This document shows, in pieces, positions 1 to 10,874 of a stretch of 64,000 bases of DNA. The position numbers and the translations under genes were made by a program. This stretch comes from Daphnia carinata (taxonomy: Eukaryota; Arthropoda; Branchiopoda; Diplostraca; Daphniidae), in NCBI RefSeq assembly GCF_022539665.2, contig NC_081333.1:5578971-5642970 (forward strand), given 5' to 3'. Each line of letters starts with the position of its first letter. Within the stretch, counting starts at the first letter, position 1. Under the pieces are notes generated by a model. It saw only the letters and a program-made list of their open reading frames with translations. It was not told the DNA's origin and made no database searches.

Positions 1-113
1 ACCAACCTGTCCACCACGCGTTTGCCATCTGACTAGAAGATCGGTGTATCTACGTGAATCATCGACATCCGTTAACGTGTGACTCTATCAGCCTAAAATA
101 ACGTTTCTACTTC

Positions 114-1716
114 ATGAGTGAAGCCGTATCCAAAGCCGAAAATATGGAAATTGGCCACATTTGGGAACACGGCCCGAACCCGAAGGTAGACGCATCGAAA
201 CCTGAACGGCAGAAGAGTGAACGGCCATTACTTCCCAAAAACGATCTCAAGAAGAAACATGGGAAGAGAAAGGCGGCCCACACGAAGTTAACGACACAAC
301 TCAGAAAGGCTGTGGAAGACCATAAGATGGGAGCCATCAGATTGAAGAAGTTGCAAGTAGCAGCATGGCGAATTGATTCGTATTTATGACGAAGTCAAAG
401 CAATACATAATCAGTATACAGAAAGTATATCCGACCTAACTGAACAGCAACACCAAGCATGTGATAAGTGGGAAGCAGGCTTCGAAACAGACCACGTTGA
501 AATCATCAAATTCCCAGGTCCCTACGCCACTTCCTCCAATCAGTCCGTCAGCTCGATCGAGACATCAGCTTCGGACATCACATGTAGTACCACGTTATCT
601 GAAAAGAGGCCTACCAACGTTAAACCAACCAGCCTCCTGCAACAATCAACTCAAGAGGAATTGGAGGCTGAAGCTCGGATGCTGAAGTTGGAATTAAAGT
701 TGGAAACGGTAAGGGCTCAGATGGAAGCAAACACAACTTCCATCCCAGAAACCCTTAATAAGGCGTTTAAAAGCATGAGTGAGCAGTTGAGTAAACTCAC
801 TGATAGCTCAAGAGTCACGCCCAAAGATATCTCGGCCAACAACACGTTAGTCCGGGAAGCACATCACACGTTGGACGGTTTGGATCAGAAAATTGACGTA
901 GTTAAGGTGGAGTTAAACGCAAAAACCGAAGACCTTCGAACGGAAGTAGACGTGATAAGAGTCCAACCACGAACAATTCAAGATCATCGACTTCCTGAGC
1001 GGCCACAAGCCTTACCCACTCGTCAAGACGTTTCTATCCTGTCACCCCTTCGCACGATGGAAGACGCAGTCCGACATCGCAGAAGATTGGTCGCCGCCGA
1101 TGCATCTCTACGAGACCCACGGCAAGGGGCGATGGCCACGATGACGTCTAGCTGTAACCGTACGGATCACGACGAAGATGACCGTTCTCAACGTTCACAT
1201 ACCCACAGTCAAGCCAATCGACCCCACAGCAGCTGTTGCAGTCGTCTACAACCTCCGAACTTCAAGATCCAGCCATTTGACGGCAACCCGAAGAATTACG
1301 CGCGATTCAAGGCCAAATTCCAGGCCCTGTATGAAGAGTATGAAGATTCTCCGGTACTTCTCTTCATGTTGGAGGAGCTGCTGACCGAAGAGGTACGAAA
1401 TGAAATCGGTGAATGTCTGACCGATGGAACAATGTACTCTGTGGTGTGGGAACGTTTGGACGTGGTCTACGGTCGCACTGAAATCATGAATCAGACATAC
1501 CTCGACGACCTTCTACAGGTCCCGCCATTGAAGAGCCTAGATGCTGCCAGCCTCAAGACATTCGCAAACCGTCTTCATGGTGCAGTAGCCACGCTCTCCA
1601 AGTCTAAGTATGCCCACGAGCTACACAGCCGTACCACCTTGATGGCCTTAGAAGCAAAATTAACGCCTTACCTCAAAGATAAGTGGAACGAGAAACGTAA
1701 AAAAAAACAGGAGTAG
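114..1716 (+). pseudogene. gag: BEL/Pao gag, N-terminal and DUF1759-like region
   Basis: Two overlapping open frames (114-389 and 373-1716) read as one gag protein broken by a frameshift near 370: the first ends in a basic helical stretch and the second continues with a helical, charged segment. Residues about 290-430 of the second frame resemble the DUF1759 gag domain of Pao elements; its landmark is the 'PPNFKIQPFDGNPKNYARFK' start of the domain. Gag would form the cytoplasmic particle that packages the element RNA. The frame ends at an early stop after a run of seven adenines (about 1700-1706), a likely slippage or indel site. Family assignment is confident; the coding sequence is not functional as it stands. 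Confidence 0.85.
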
Positions 1717-1773
1717 AACTGAATGTTCTAGACCTAGACGACTAGGTAACGTTGAAATCCATGAGCAAGCAAC

Positions 1774-2139
1774 ATGGAAGAAATGTATTTGAGTCTTTAC
1801 CCGCGTCGACGTCCAAAGGCGAAGTTCAACGAAAGGAAGCCCGTCAAGAGACCCAGCTTCCCACACACGTCGACCATTGGACACGTATCGACGATGGAAG
1901 GTTCGAAAGTAGCGGCGTCAACATCTTCAGCAACCATGCCTCCAAGGTGCCGATCAACATCGGGGAAGATGCAAGCCGGGAAGACGGAACGGTGGAAATG
2001 CTTTGTATGCAACGGCAGGAGCCATCATCTCTCAACCTGTACCGTCTTCACGTCTCACACGCCCACGAAAAGGGCTGAGAAAGTATTCAAGTCCGGAAGA
2101 TGTCTGTTATGTCCTACGGGAAAACACGAACGCAAGTAA
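1774..2139 (+). pseudogene. gag: BEL/Pao gag zinc-knuckle region
   Basis: Continues the gag in a shifted frame. A basic linker leads to two zinc-knuckle-like motifs near the C-terminus: Cys-x2-Cys-x4-His-x4-Cys (CFVCNGRSHHLSTC) and the start of a second one (CLLCPTGKH). Paired knuckles just before the protease are typical of Pao-family gag and would bind RNA. The frame runs out just after the second knuckle, so it is separated from the protease by another break. Confidence 0.75.
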
Positions 2140-2153
2140 TGTCCCAGGGACGT

Positions 2154-2906
2154 CAGCTGTACTATCGCTGATTTTACTGGAATCCGTCACCACACCTTGC
2201 TTCATGGATCTGAATTCACCCCATTGAGGAGGCTAGCGGATCTGACTGCTCCATCAGCGACACCTTCGACAGCATTCCTGGGTACCTTGACCCACTTGGA
2301 AACCGTAAAACGACGTGTACATTTTAAGATTGTACCGGTTCGTGTCGGGGCTGGCGAAACATGGGTCGACACTTTCGGTTTCCTGGATAGGAAACCGAAA
2401 GCGACACAACGCTGATTAGGAGCGACTTAGTAAGAAAGTTGGGACTCGTTGGGCCATCCAAACGCATAAACGTCGTCTCGTATGACGGAGCCACGTCTAA
2501 CGTTACGGCTTCCGTAGTAAACTTCGCCTTAACATCTCGTGATGGTAAAAGCCAGTTTGAAGTCAAGCACGCTTACGCCGTCAACAATTTGAAGGTGGCG
2601 CCGAATTCGCCGATCGACCCTCGACAGTTGGAGTCATGGAAACACCTACGTGGTATTGACGTCCCGACCGTGCAACAAGAGGACGTGACCGTGCTGATAG
2701 GAATTGACGTCGCAGATGCCCATGATCATGTAGCTTCCATCAAGCCGCCGGCTGGAACGACTGGGCCCATCGCCTTCAAGACGCCGTTTGGCTGGTGTTT
2801 AGGTGGACAAACGGGCCCGCCACAAGACGGACGCCCGTTCATCGCTCATCTAGCCACCGTGGAACGTCCTGAAGACCTAAATGAGCTGGTGAAGAAGTTC
2901 TGGTAA
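2154..2906 (+). pseudogene. BEL/Pao aspartic protease
   Basis: Three partial frames cover a Pao-type retropepsin (DUF1758-like). The N-terminal part (2197-2415) carries the hydrophobic strand leading to the active site. The frame breaks exactly in the active-site loop: 'FLD' is followed by a frame change instead of the Asp-x-Gly-Ser expected there. The open frame 2439-2906 then gives the distal half, with 'VTVLIGIDVADAH' and 'TPFGWCLGG', a known signature at the end of this domain. The protease would cut gag-pol in the particle. It is inactive because the catalytic loop is disrupted. Confidence 0.8.
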
Positions 2907-3786
2907 CTTGAGGCCAGTGAAATAGAAATAGAACCACCCGTTCCATCTGAGGAAGTCCTACGTGGAAAACGCATCCTACAATCTTCCGTAAAACGTATTG
3001 GTAACCAGTACCAAGTCGGCTTAATGTGGAAAGCCGACGACGTAAATCTTCCAAACAGTCTGGCATCTGCATTGAAGAGGCTCTACGCCCTTGAACGACG
3101 TTTTCATCGAGACGCGGAGTTTGCCCAAAGGTACGATGCAGTGGTCAAGGAGTACATCGGCTAAAGACATGCCTGACTCTTAACGACCCAAGAAGCCCAG
3201 ACGGAGACAAACAAGACGTGGTATCTACCACACCACGGGGTCGTGAGCCCTTCCAGCTCATCGACTAAAGTTCGTGTCGTATTCGATGGAGCTGTTGAGT
3301 TTGGTGGCACATCGATTAATCAAAACCTGCTTCGGGGACCTAACTTACTCGTTAACCTGCTTGGTGTGCTCATCCGCTTCCGCCGCAACCTCGTACCAGT
3401 CGGAGCGGACATTGAAAAAATGTTCCACCAAGTGAAAGTCACGGGAGAAGACCAGGCAGCATTCCGATTTCTCTACCGGACGTCTGGCAGTATTTCAGCT
3501 CCGTTAACATGCCAGATGACGGTTCACGTATTTGGAGCCATATCCTCCCCAACGAGCTGAATCTTCGCCCTCAACAAGACGGCCGATGACCACCGCAGCC
3601 AGTTTCCAGACGTAGCCGATAGCGTTCGACGTAATTTCTACGTCGACAATTATCTCGACTCCTTCGACTCCGAAGACGAGGTCATCCAACGGTCCCGCCA
3701 AATGAAGTCGCTTCTCCAGTTAGGCAGTTTCAATTTGACAAAATGGACGTCGTTATCAAGAACGGTGATAGCTGCGTTACGAGAGT
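2907..3786 (+). pseudogene. BEL/Pao reverse transcriptase
   Basis: Spread over several frames. 3243-3560 holds the finger/palm start ('VRVVFDGAVEFGGTSINQNL', then 'GADIEKMFHQVKV', the first catalytic-Asp region). After a stop near 3558 the palm motif continues in another frame: at about 3635-3665 the sequence reads Tyr-Val-Asp-Asn where Pao RTs have Tyr-Val-Asp-Asp. One catalytic aspartate is therefore replaced by asparagine in addition to the frameshifts. The stretch 2907-3160 encodes the upstream Pao linker ending at an in-frame stop near 3162. Confidence 0.85.
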
Positions 3787-4575
3787 TTGGCCTCGCGTCA
3801 ACCAACTCTGGATCTGGACTTGGAGAAACTTCCCGTCGAAAGAAAGCTGGGAGTAATGTGGGACAGCGAGCGAGATATGCTGACTTTCAAGATCCGGAAG
3901 CCGCCAAACAACGTGACCCTCACGAAGCGAGCCTTCCTAAGCATCATCTCTAGCGTCTATGATCCGTTGGGACTGGTTGCCCCAGTTATTTTCGTGATGA
4001 AGTCTTTACTCCAAGACATCTGGACCAACCAGGAGCGGATCGGTTGGGACGACGTCGTACCGGAAACATCGAGTCAACGTTTCCATTGCTGGTACGACCA
4101 TCTTGAAAAATTGGAGTCGCTGTTACTGCCGAGATGCTTCCGTTCCAAACGAGGACGTTGGACTCAACAGCACCTCCACGTCTTCGCGGATGCAAGCTCC
4201 AAAGGGTACGGAGCAGTAGGCTATTTCCGTACGATATTCGAAGATCAGTCCATCAACGTGTCTTTCGTTTTGTCGAAAACACACGTTACGCCGGTGAAAG
4301 GTCTTACGATTCCATGTTTAGAGCTACAAGCCGCAGTAGAAGGTCTCAACATCGCCCTCACGATTTGCCGTGAGCTGGAGATCGATTTGCGGCAAGTAAC
4401 CTTCCACACAGACTCACAAACGGTGCTGCGGTGGATCCATTCAAAGACATGCCGATTTCGTCTTCGTCGACAAAGTCTTCGTCAACAACCGCATCGGAAA
4501 GATACTCCGAAACACAGGTCGTCGACAATGGCGTCACGTTGCTGGAGACTTAAACCCAGCGGATTCCTGCAGTAG
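3787..4575 (+). pseudogene. BEL/Pao RT thumb/connection and RNase H
   Basis: A 262-codon open frame. Its first ~80 residues match the Pao connection domain ('FLSIISSVYDPLGLVAPV' is characteristic). From about residue 130 an RNase H follows: 'HVFADASSKGYGAVGYF' with the first catalytic Asp, 'IPCLELQAAVEGL' with Glu, and 'TDSQTVLRWI' with a further Asp. RNase H would remove template RNA during cDNA synthesis. The frame degrades into an arginine-rich out-of-frame tail at about residue 225, so the integrase linker is frameshifted. Confidence 0.85.
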
Positions 4576-4603
4576 GGGTATCGACAAAAAGGACGTCAAC
4601 GAA

Positions 4604-5248
4604 TTGGTCTACTTCCATCGAGGACCTTCGTTCCTGAACCTCGACCCTTCAGAGTGGTACACTTGGGAAGAGATTACGGAGCCGGAAGAACGAGACGTAA
4701 ATGTAATTCGTGTCTTGGCAGTCAAAACGGAATATGAGAATCATGTCATCGACCGATGCGTCGCACGTTTTTCCAGCTTGGTGAAACTTCATCGAGTGCT
4801 GGCCTGGAGTAAAAGATTTGCCAACAACGCCAGAGCAAAACTACGTGGAGAAAAACCCATGGTCGGAGAGCTAACGGTAGAAGAAATTGTAACGTCACTG
4901 ACAAAATACATCGTACGTGCACAGGAATTGGCCTTTGCTGAAGAATTTTACGCCCTTCGCAAGAATCTGGAATTTCCAATCAGATTAAAACTTCGCACCT
5001 TCAAGCCTTTCTTGGATGAAGTCGGACAGATGCGAATTGGCGGACGTATACTTCAAGCGCCGATCGACTATGCAGCTAGGCACCCCATACTTCTACCAGC
5101 ATCTCAATCCTTACCAAAAAGGATAATTTGGGATCACCACGTTAGACACATGCACGTCAAGACCGAAAGACTGCTGACAGACCTACGTTCACGCTATTGG
5201 ATACTCTCTGGACGTAAAGTGGTAAAATCCGAACTCAACAATTGCTGA
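4604..5248 (+). pseudogene. BEL/Pao integrase, zinc-binding N-terminal part
   Basis: A 214-codon open frame holding the linker after RNase H and the H2C2 zinc-binding region. Near its end it reads 'HPILLPASQSLPKRIIWDHH', then 'HMHVKTERLLTDLRSRYWI', the two-histidine part of the integrase zinc finger; the two cysteines ('CTLCKR'-like) fall just beyond the stop at 5246-5248 in another frame. Integrase would insert the cDNA into host DNA. Confidence 0.8.
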
Positions 5249-5970
5249 CCTTGCAAGCGCACGTCGGCAAAGCCTAGCCCGCCGTTGATGGCTTCCCTTC
5301 CAGCTCATCGCTTAACGCCTCATCTGCCCGCGTTCACGTACACAGGGGTCGATTACTTTGGACCATTGACTGTACGAGTTGGTGCACGGGGACGGAGACA
5401 TGAAAAACGTTGCATCAGCCTAATCACGTGATTCACCACGCGAGCAGCTCACCTGGAAGTGGCCAACGGGCTCAGTATGGAGGAGTTCTTACTCTGCTTC
5501 TCCCGTTTTGTTAGCCTACGCGGAAAACCGAAGGTCGTTTATAGCGACAATGGGACAAACTTTGTCGCCACCGAGCAAGAGTTGCGACAAGCCCTAGAAG
5601 AACTTGTTAACAAACACCAAGAACTTCAAACCGTAATGGCTTGTCAAGAAATAGATTGGCACTTCTCTCCACCACTTCGGTGGTGTTTGGGAAAGGATCG
5701 TACAATCCTGCAAACGGGCAATGAAAACCAGCATCGTTAATTGCCTAGTCACGGACCAAGTGCTACGAACCATAATCGCTGAAGTGGCAGCTTTGTTATC
5801 CGCCCGGCCGTTAACACATCTGAGTATGGATCCAGAAGACCCGGATCCCTTAACACCAAACCATTTTCTATACGGTGGAGCTCGGCCGTACTTGCCCTTA
5901 CAATTGACCAACGTGGAAGACATGAACGTAACCAACAAGCAGTTTCTGCAAAGTCAGGCCATCCTCTAAC
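5249..5970 (+). pseudogene. BEL/Pao integrase catalytic core
   Basis: Three frames. 5335-5430 carries the first catalytic-Asp strand ('GVDYFGPLTVRVG'), followed by an in-frame TGA near 5430. 5459-5740 carries 'GKPKVVYSDNGTNFV', the second Asp of the D,D-35-E triad. 5721-5969 carries the downstream helices and the Pao landmark 'LTPNHFLYGG'. The segment with the catalytic Glu is disturbed by a frame change around 5670-5730. Confidence 0.8.
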
Positions 5971-6026
5971 ATTTTTGGGATAGGTGGTTACGTGAATACG
6001 TTCCACACTTAACAGAAAGAAGAAAA

Positions 6027-6290
6027 TTGCAAGAAAAAAGGCCTAACGTCACCGTGGGAGACCTGGTGTTGGTAATTGAACCGAATACCTTGCGTGGGCA
6101 GTGGCCGATGGGAAAGGTGCTCGAAGTTATTCCCAGTACTACGGATTATGTTGTTCGAGTAGTAAAAGTAAAGCTCAGCAACCATCCAAGACCATGTATT
6201 CGGCCGGTGGCCAAATTATGTATCATGGTTGCGGCAAAGGAACAACAAGTATACGCAAAAGAAGAGAAAATGGAATCTTCATCGGCGTAA
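6027..6290 (+). pseudogene. BEL/Pao integrase C-terminal domain (DUF5641-like)
   Basis: An 87-codon frame with the hallmarks of the domain that closes Pao integrases: 'VTVGDLVLVIE', 'RGQWPMGKVLEV', a hydrophobic 'DYVVRVVKVK' strand and 'RPVAKLCIM' at the end. It probably binds DNA or chromatin. It lacks its own start and is simply the tail of the pol polyprotein. Confidence 0.85.
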
Positions 6291-6460
6291 ACGTTCAATT
6301 ACAGTACCGTAAAATGCAAATACTGTCTGTACTGGAACTACAATTAGTAGCTCCCCTACTTAACTACTAATTCCCCTAACTAAACTAAAATTGTAAATGT
6401 AACATGTGAAATCGACATGACAACACACAAACTGTAAACAGCGTAGGAAAATCGCAACTT

Positions 6461-6475
6461 TAAACCTGGTGGGGG
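6461..6475 (+). other. Candidate polypurine tract of the BEL element
   Basis: A G-rich run (GGTGGGGGA) lies 170 bases after the end of pol. LTR elements prime plus-strand DNA at such a tract directly upstream of the 3' LTR. The expected TG start of the LTR is not evident after it, so the 3' LTR may be missing or altered. Confidence 0.4.
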
Positions 6476-6676
6476 ATCCACGAAGCTCAACGCCACCTAT
6501 ATTCCAGTTAAATTATAGGGCAAAGGGCAAAAGCCAGGTCACTTGCTGTTTTAGCAACAAAAGAAAAAAAACTGGAAACTGTTTAGCCTCTGATGTTAGC
6601 AGACGGCATTCAGTCGACCTAACTTCGCCTAAGTGAAACGTGTTCCTGCTAAACCCTACGTCCAACGTTAAGTGCC

Positions 6677-7330
6677 ATGGCGAAGTATCCACCTCAATCA
6701 GCCGCATCGGTAAAGGAAAAACTAAAATTGAGTCGTGAGAGGGAAGAGGAGTGCGCGGCCAACCTCACCGAAACAATTGAAAAGCTGGAAAGTTCTAAAA
6801 GGGAGGCCGTCGAGAAAGTGTATGGGTACCAGCGGGCCATCCTAGACCTCGACAAGGAAAATCTAAAAACTTTCTGAGGATCTCGTCAACGTGCACGTCC
6901 ACTTCCGAGCCGAGCGTGAGACCCTGATAAGCGGATATATTGGGTCTCTTTTACGCAAAGCTCGGGAGGCGGCGACCGAAGCGCCGGTAGCCACTCCAGT
7001 CTCTACACCCGCACGTCCCACGTTCGTGGTCCCTCTCCACACGCCCATCATTCTGTGCTTTTTAAAGTCACACGTGTTGGGACCGAACCCCTGCAGAAAG
7101 AAGACCACGGAGTGTGAGGAGTTCATGCTCCTCACAAACCAGGATAAATTGGAACTCCTCTTTGCCCAGCGACCGTGTTTTGATTGCTTTGTTCCAACCG
7201 CCGTCACCGGGCACACAAAGACCGCTGACTGTACCGATCCCCGACGTTGTACGTTATGCAACACACAAGATCATCATCAGATCTTGTGTGCGCCAAAAAA
7301 CCGTACAACAACCTGCTCACTCACTAAGGA
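6677..7330 (+). pseudogene. gag: Gag remnant of a second BEL-like element
   Basis: An ATG at 6677 opens a 66-codon helical, highly charged frame that is cut by a frameshift near 6875; the protein continues from 6891. Residues ~60-140 of the second part hold a cysteine/histidine cluster (C-x2-C ... GH-x6-C ... C-x2-C ... HH), like the paired zinc knuckles of BEL gag, with 'PCRKKTTECEEF' upstream. Homology ends abruptly near 7330 in T-rich DNA, so only gag remains. It is a different element from the preceding one, because a gag start follows a complete pol in the same orientation. Confidence 0.65.
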
Positions 7331-7839
7331 TGGCCCATCATTTCGTCCAGTTTCAGCTGCTGGGAAAAGACTTCACATCCACTTTGTTTTTTTTTTGTGT
7401 GTTGTACGTTCGAAGTTTGTCTCTTTGTTGTTTTCTTTTGTTTCTTTTCTTATTTTGCACCTGTTCTCACGGTGGGTCCCGCTGTCACCTACGGTGCTGC
7501 CCTCGCGGGCAGGGCTGTAGGGGGCACGGGCCTACGTATTTATTGCGTGCCCATTTAATTTTTCTCTTTACCTCTTTCTATGGACAGGGGCAGTATTGTT
7601 TAAGTTCCTGACCCAGACAGTCGTCCAAAGTAAGTCTCATTTCTCAAACCCAGACAAGTTGTCTTGTTTTTGTCCCCCTCGTTTTCTTCAAGCAAGCGTG
7701 CGGTTTTTGTTTCTGTTCAAACTCTGAAATTAAGCAGTCTTCCCTTTTTTTTACATCATCTCGTTCATCATTACATTCACCCTCATCTCTCAACCCTCTC
7801 ATCTCTCTCTGTTGCTACTTTTGCACGCGAGTCAGCAAC
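7331..7839. other. T/C-rich stretch without a recognisable gene
   Basis: Pyrimidine-rich DNA between the truncated second gag and the start of gypsy homology. Open frames here are low-complexity Phe/Leu/Ser strings and I see no domain. It may hold remnants of LTRs. Confidence 0.5.
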
Positions 7840-8118
7840 AATTTCAGTATGTCCCCCCTAATACAGCATTTATATTTACCCCAGCAGACGGTTTGCTAGC
7901 AGGCATTTATATTGAAGAATTTATTGGAAATGTATCGGGAGATGGAACTTATATTCTCATATAAAATTATGGTTGACAATCATTCATTGCAATCCAATCA
8001 AAATTCCTAGAAACACTACATTAGGCGTAATTGAAATAATTCATAACGTTATCGGAAAAATTTCCCGATTAATCACAGAAGTATACTGAATTTTAAGCAC
8101 CGCTCTCAAAATTATTAG

Positions 8119-8675
8119 ATGACTTTCACGACTTGTTTGCGCAAAGATTCAGAATTAGGAAACACCAACCTTATAAAACACACGATTGATACACAAGGAC
8201 GAGGCCCCATAAGACAACGCCCATACAGAGCAATGAATAACCAAAGAAAATTATTAGATGATCAAATACAAGAAATGCTTGATGCAGATGTAATACAATA
8301 TTCGCATTCTCCATGGGCTTCACCCGTGGTGTTAGTAGAAAAGAAGTGTGGAGAAGTACGATTTTGCGTTGATTATAGGAAATTAAATAGTATTACGAAA
8401 AAAGATTCATTCCCTATGCCTAGGATAGACGAAACATTGGACAAATTATATGGAAAGCAATTTTTCACAACTCTCGATCTAGCTTCAGATTGTTGGCAGA
8501 AAACAACCTTTACGAATTTAAACGTATTGCATTTGGCTTGTGCAATGCACCTGCCACATTCCAACGACTAAGGAATTATGTACTGAAAGACGTTTTAGGA
8601 AGTAAAGCATTAGTTTATTTGGATGATGTTTTAATCTTTTCAGACACTTTTGAAGACCATTTACGTGATATTTGA
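8119..8675 (+). pseudogene. Ty3/gypsy reverse transcriptase
   Basis: 8119-8510 encodes the fingers and palm start: 'RGPIRQRPYRAMNNQRKLLD', 'SPWASPVVLVEKK', 'RFCVDYRKLN', 'TTLDLAS', all classic gypsy RT blocks. A frameshift near 8490-8520 moves the frame to 8490-8675, which has 'GLCNAPATFQRL' and the catalytic 'LVYLDDVLIFS' (YLDD intact). The stop at 8673-8675 and further breaks downstream kill the protein. Confidence 0.9.
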
Positions 8676-8744
8676 GAAATTTTTGATTTATTAAGAAATG
8701 CATTTTAAAATTATAACTTAAGAAATGCCAGTTCATTAAACGCT

Positions 8745-9420
8745 CACTAAATTTATCTAGGTCACGTAATATCGACCGATGGTATTAAGCCTAATCCAAG
8801 TAAATTTGTAAGATAGTCAATTATATAACACTTGTTTCGGTAGATGAAGTCAGATCATTTCTTGGATTACATGGATATTACAGAAGATTTATTAAGGATT
8901 TTGAATCAATTGCTAAACCCTTAATTCGATTAACTCATAAAGATCTTAGCAGAAAGTCTTTTGATTTGGTCCTGAGGAACAATTTGCTTTCGAGAAATTG
9001 CGCAATTCTCTAGTAACACCATCAGTTCTCGTACCCCAATTTCAACGAAAAATTTTTACTCTTTACCGATGCATGCGATTATGGCATGGGAGCGGTCTTA
9101 TCTCAAATTAAAAATGGCCACGAACATCCTATAGCATATTCCAATAGACAGTTCACAAAAGCAGAAACAAAATATAGCACGACAGAAAAAGAAGCTCTAG
9201 CAGTCATGGATGCAATTAAACATTTCCGACATTACTTATTGGATAAACCTTTTGAGATTATTAGTGATCATCGTCCCTTGCAATGGCTTAAAGTTCAGAA
9301 AGAAAATAATGGAAGATTAGGTAGATTGGCTATACTTTTGGCAGCAAAAAAAATATGAATTAAAATATAGACCGGGACGTATTCACCAAAACGCAGGTTG
9401 CTTGCCACGTTTAAAAATAG
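8745..9420 (+). pseudogene. Ty3/gypsy RT connection and RNase H
   Basis: 8750-9080 in several frames encodes the thumb/connection ('YLGHVISTDGIKPNPSK', 'FLGLHGYYRRFI'-like). 9086-9358 is an open RNase H frame: 'MGAVLSQIKNGHEHPIAYSN', 'TEKEALAVMDAI' with the catalytic Glu and 'ISDHRPLQWL' with Asp. The frame shifts at a poly-A run near 9345-9353, then 'LKYRPGRIHQNA' closes the domain before the inserted foldback element. Confidence 0.85.
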
Positions 9421-9456
9421 CTAGTATTCACAAAGAACGTAATATTAAATTAATTT

Positions 9457-9465
9457 GCGAAAAAC
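9457..9465. repeat. 9-bp target-site duplication, left copy
   Basis: GCGAAAAAC directly before the foldback element; the identical 9 bases follow it at 10351-10359. Removing the element plus one copy restores a continuous host sequence. Confidence 0.85.
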
Positions 9466-10350
9466 GGTAGCCGGTGAAATAGGACTGAAACGAAATAGGA
9501 CTGACTTTTAATAACTTTTAGGACACTCCTATTTCTCCATGGCATCAGTCCTATTTCTCCTGCAAATAGTCCTATTTCTTTTACTTAGTTCACATATGAA
9601 CGATTAGCCTCCAATCCGGTAGGCAACACAATACGTAAGAGCTTCGGATTATATCCATCTCATTTTTTAAAAAACCGTCGGCGTTAACTCATTACTTAAA
9701 TGGTTCACAAAACATTTATCTCTTATCCTATTTTAATTTAAATTGCTGGGGAACATGAATTATGTTGAATCTAATAGAGTTCATTTAATAAAATAAAATT
9801 AGAGCAAAATCAGAATGTATAACAGCTGTATATAATGTAAAGATAGTTGTATGAAATAGTAAAACATTAGTGCGATTGGAAAAGTTGGATATGACTACAT
9901 AAAGTGCTATATAAGTACTAAATATTTCTGTAGTATGTCTAATAGTATTTCTTTAAATGAACTCTATTAAATAGAATATAGTTCATGTCATCCTGGAATT
10001 TAAATTAAAATAGGATTAGAAAAAAAGTGTTGTGAACCATTTAACTAATGGGTTAACACCATCGGGTTTTTAAAAAGGGAAATGGATATAGCCCGACGCT
10101 CTTACTCAATAAATTTCCTACCGGATTGGAGGCTCATCGTTTCTACTGGAACAAAGAAAATGAAATAGGACTATTTCTAAAGAGAAATAGGACTAATGCC
10201 AAGGAGAAATAGGACTGATGTTACGGAGAAATAGGACTGTCCTAAAAGTTATTAAAAGTCAGTCCTATTTCTCCGGTAGAAATAGGACTGGAAATTTTCA
10301 ATCCTCTTTCTCCAGTCCTATTTCGTTTCAGTCATATTTCACCGCTAATC
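9466..10350. mobile_element. Foldback (palindromic MITE-like) element, copy 1
   Basis: 885 bp, no coding capacity. The tips are imperfect inverted repeats (GGTAGCCGGTGAAATAGG at the left, the complement of GATTAGCGGTGAAATATG at the right), followed on both sides by several copies of the word AAATAGGACTG and its complement. The interior is also palindromic: a block with 'cattttttaaaaaaccg' and 'ttaactcatta' at 9660-9720 recurs inverted at 10030-10090. The two halves together make arms of more than 400 bp. Flanked by a perfect 9-bp duplication, a size typical of MULE-type DNA transposons. A second copy is at 48015-48926. Confidence 0.9.
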
Positions 10351-10359
10351 GCGAAAAAC
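10351..10359. repeat. 9-bp target-site duplication, right copy
   Basis: Identical to 9457-9465 (GCGAAAAAC). Confidence 0.85.
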
Positions 10360-10820
10360 AATTGGTAGATAGCCTTTACATTCCCATTCCAAATTATTTG
10401 GATAATGGAGAACTTGAGGAAACTTTTCTCCAATCTAAGCCAGATTGGGTAAAAGAAATTGATTATTTCGAAATTATTGACGGTCACTTTACTGGCACGT
10501 GCCGCTATCTTCCGATAGTTATTTCTCCAGCTTCACCCAATGGAAACAGTTATATTTTAGTTATTACGGATTATTTTAGCCGGTGTGTAGAGGTTGTTGC
10601 ATTGAAAGATCCGGCTGCGTAGACGACAGCTGAATGTGTATAAAAGACAATTATAGTTAGACATGGTATGCCTAAAGCTATTCTTTCAGATCGTGGAACC
10701 AATTTCAAATCGAAACTATTTCGTTATTTTTGTAAAAAATTTAAATTTGATCAAAGACTAACTGCTTGTAATCCAGCTAGCAACGAAGAAACTGGAAGAT
10801 TTGATAGAAAATAAACATTA
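10360..10820 (+). pseudogene. Ty3/gypsy integrase core
   Basis: After the foldback element the gypsy frame resumes ('EKQLVDSLYIPIPNYLDNG'). The core follows: 'YILVITDYFSRCVEVVALKD' with the first catalytic Asp, 'GMPKAILSDRGTNFKSKLF' with the second, then 'TACNPASNEETGRFDRK', where the Glu region is partly altered and stops appear (about 10620 and 10811). No H2C2 zinc finger is visible upstream, so that segment may have been lost. Confidence 0.85.
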
Positions 10821-10874
10821 TGTTGAGAAAGGAATTGAAAGATGGAGAACATAAAGAATGGAAAGGTATGCTGA

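Larger units (their letters stand above)
1..6480 (+). mobile_element. Decayed BEL/Pao LTR retrotransposon (internal region)
   Basis: Order of recognisable domains on the plus strand is gag, zinc knuckle, aspartic protease, reverse transcriptase, RNase H, integrase and a DUF5641-like C-terminus, the order of the BEL/Pao superfamily. The frame changes at least eight times and several in-frame stops occur, so the copy is dead. Bases 1-113 are a non-coding leader; the 5' LTR lies outside the window. A G-rich purine tract near 6461-6471 marks the expected 3' end of the internal region, but I cannot define a 3' LTR after it. Confidence 0.9.
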
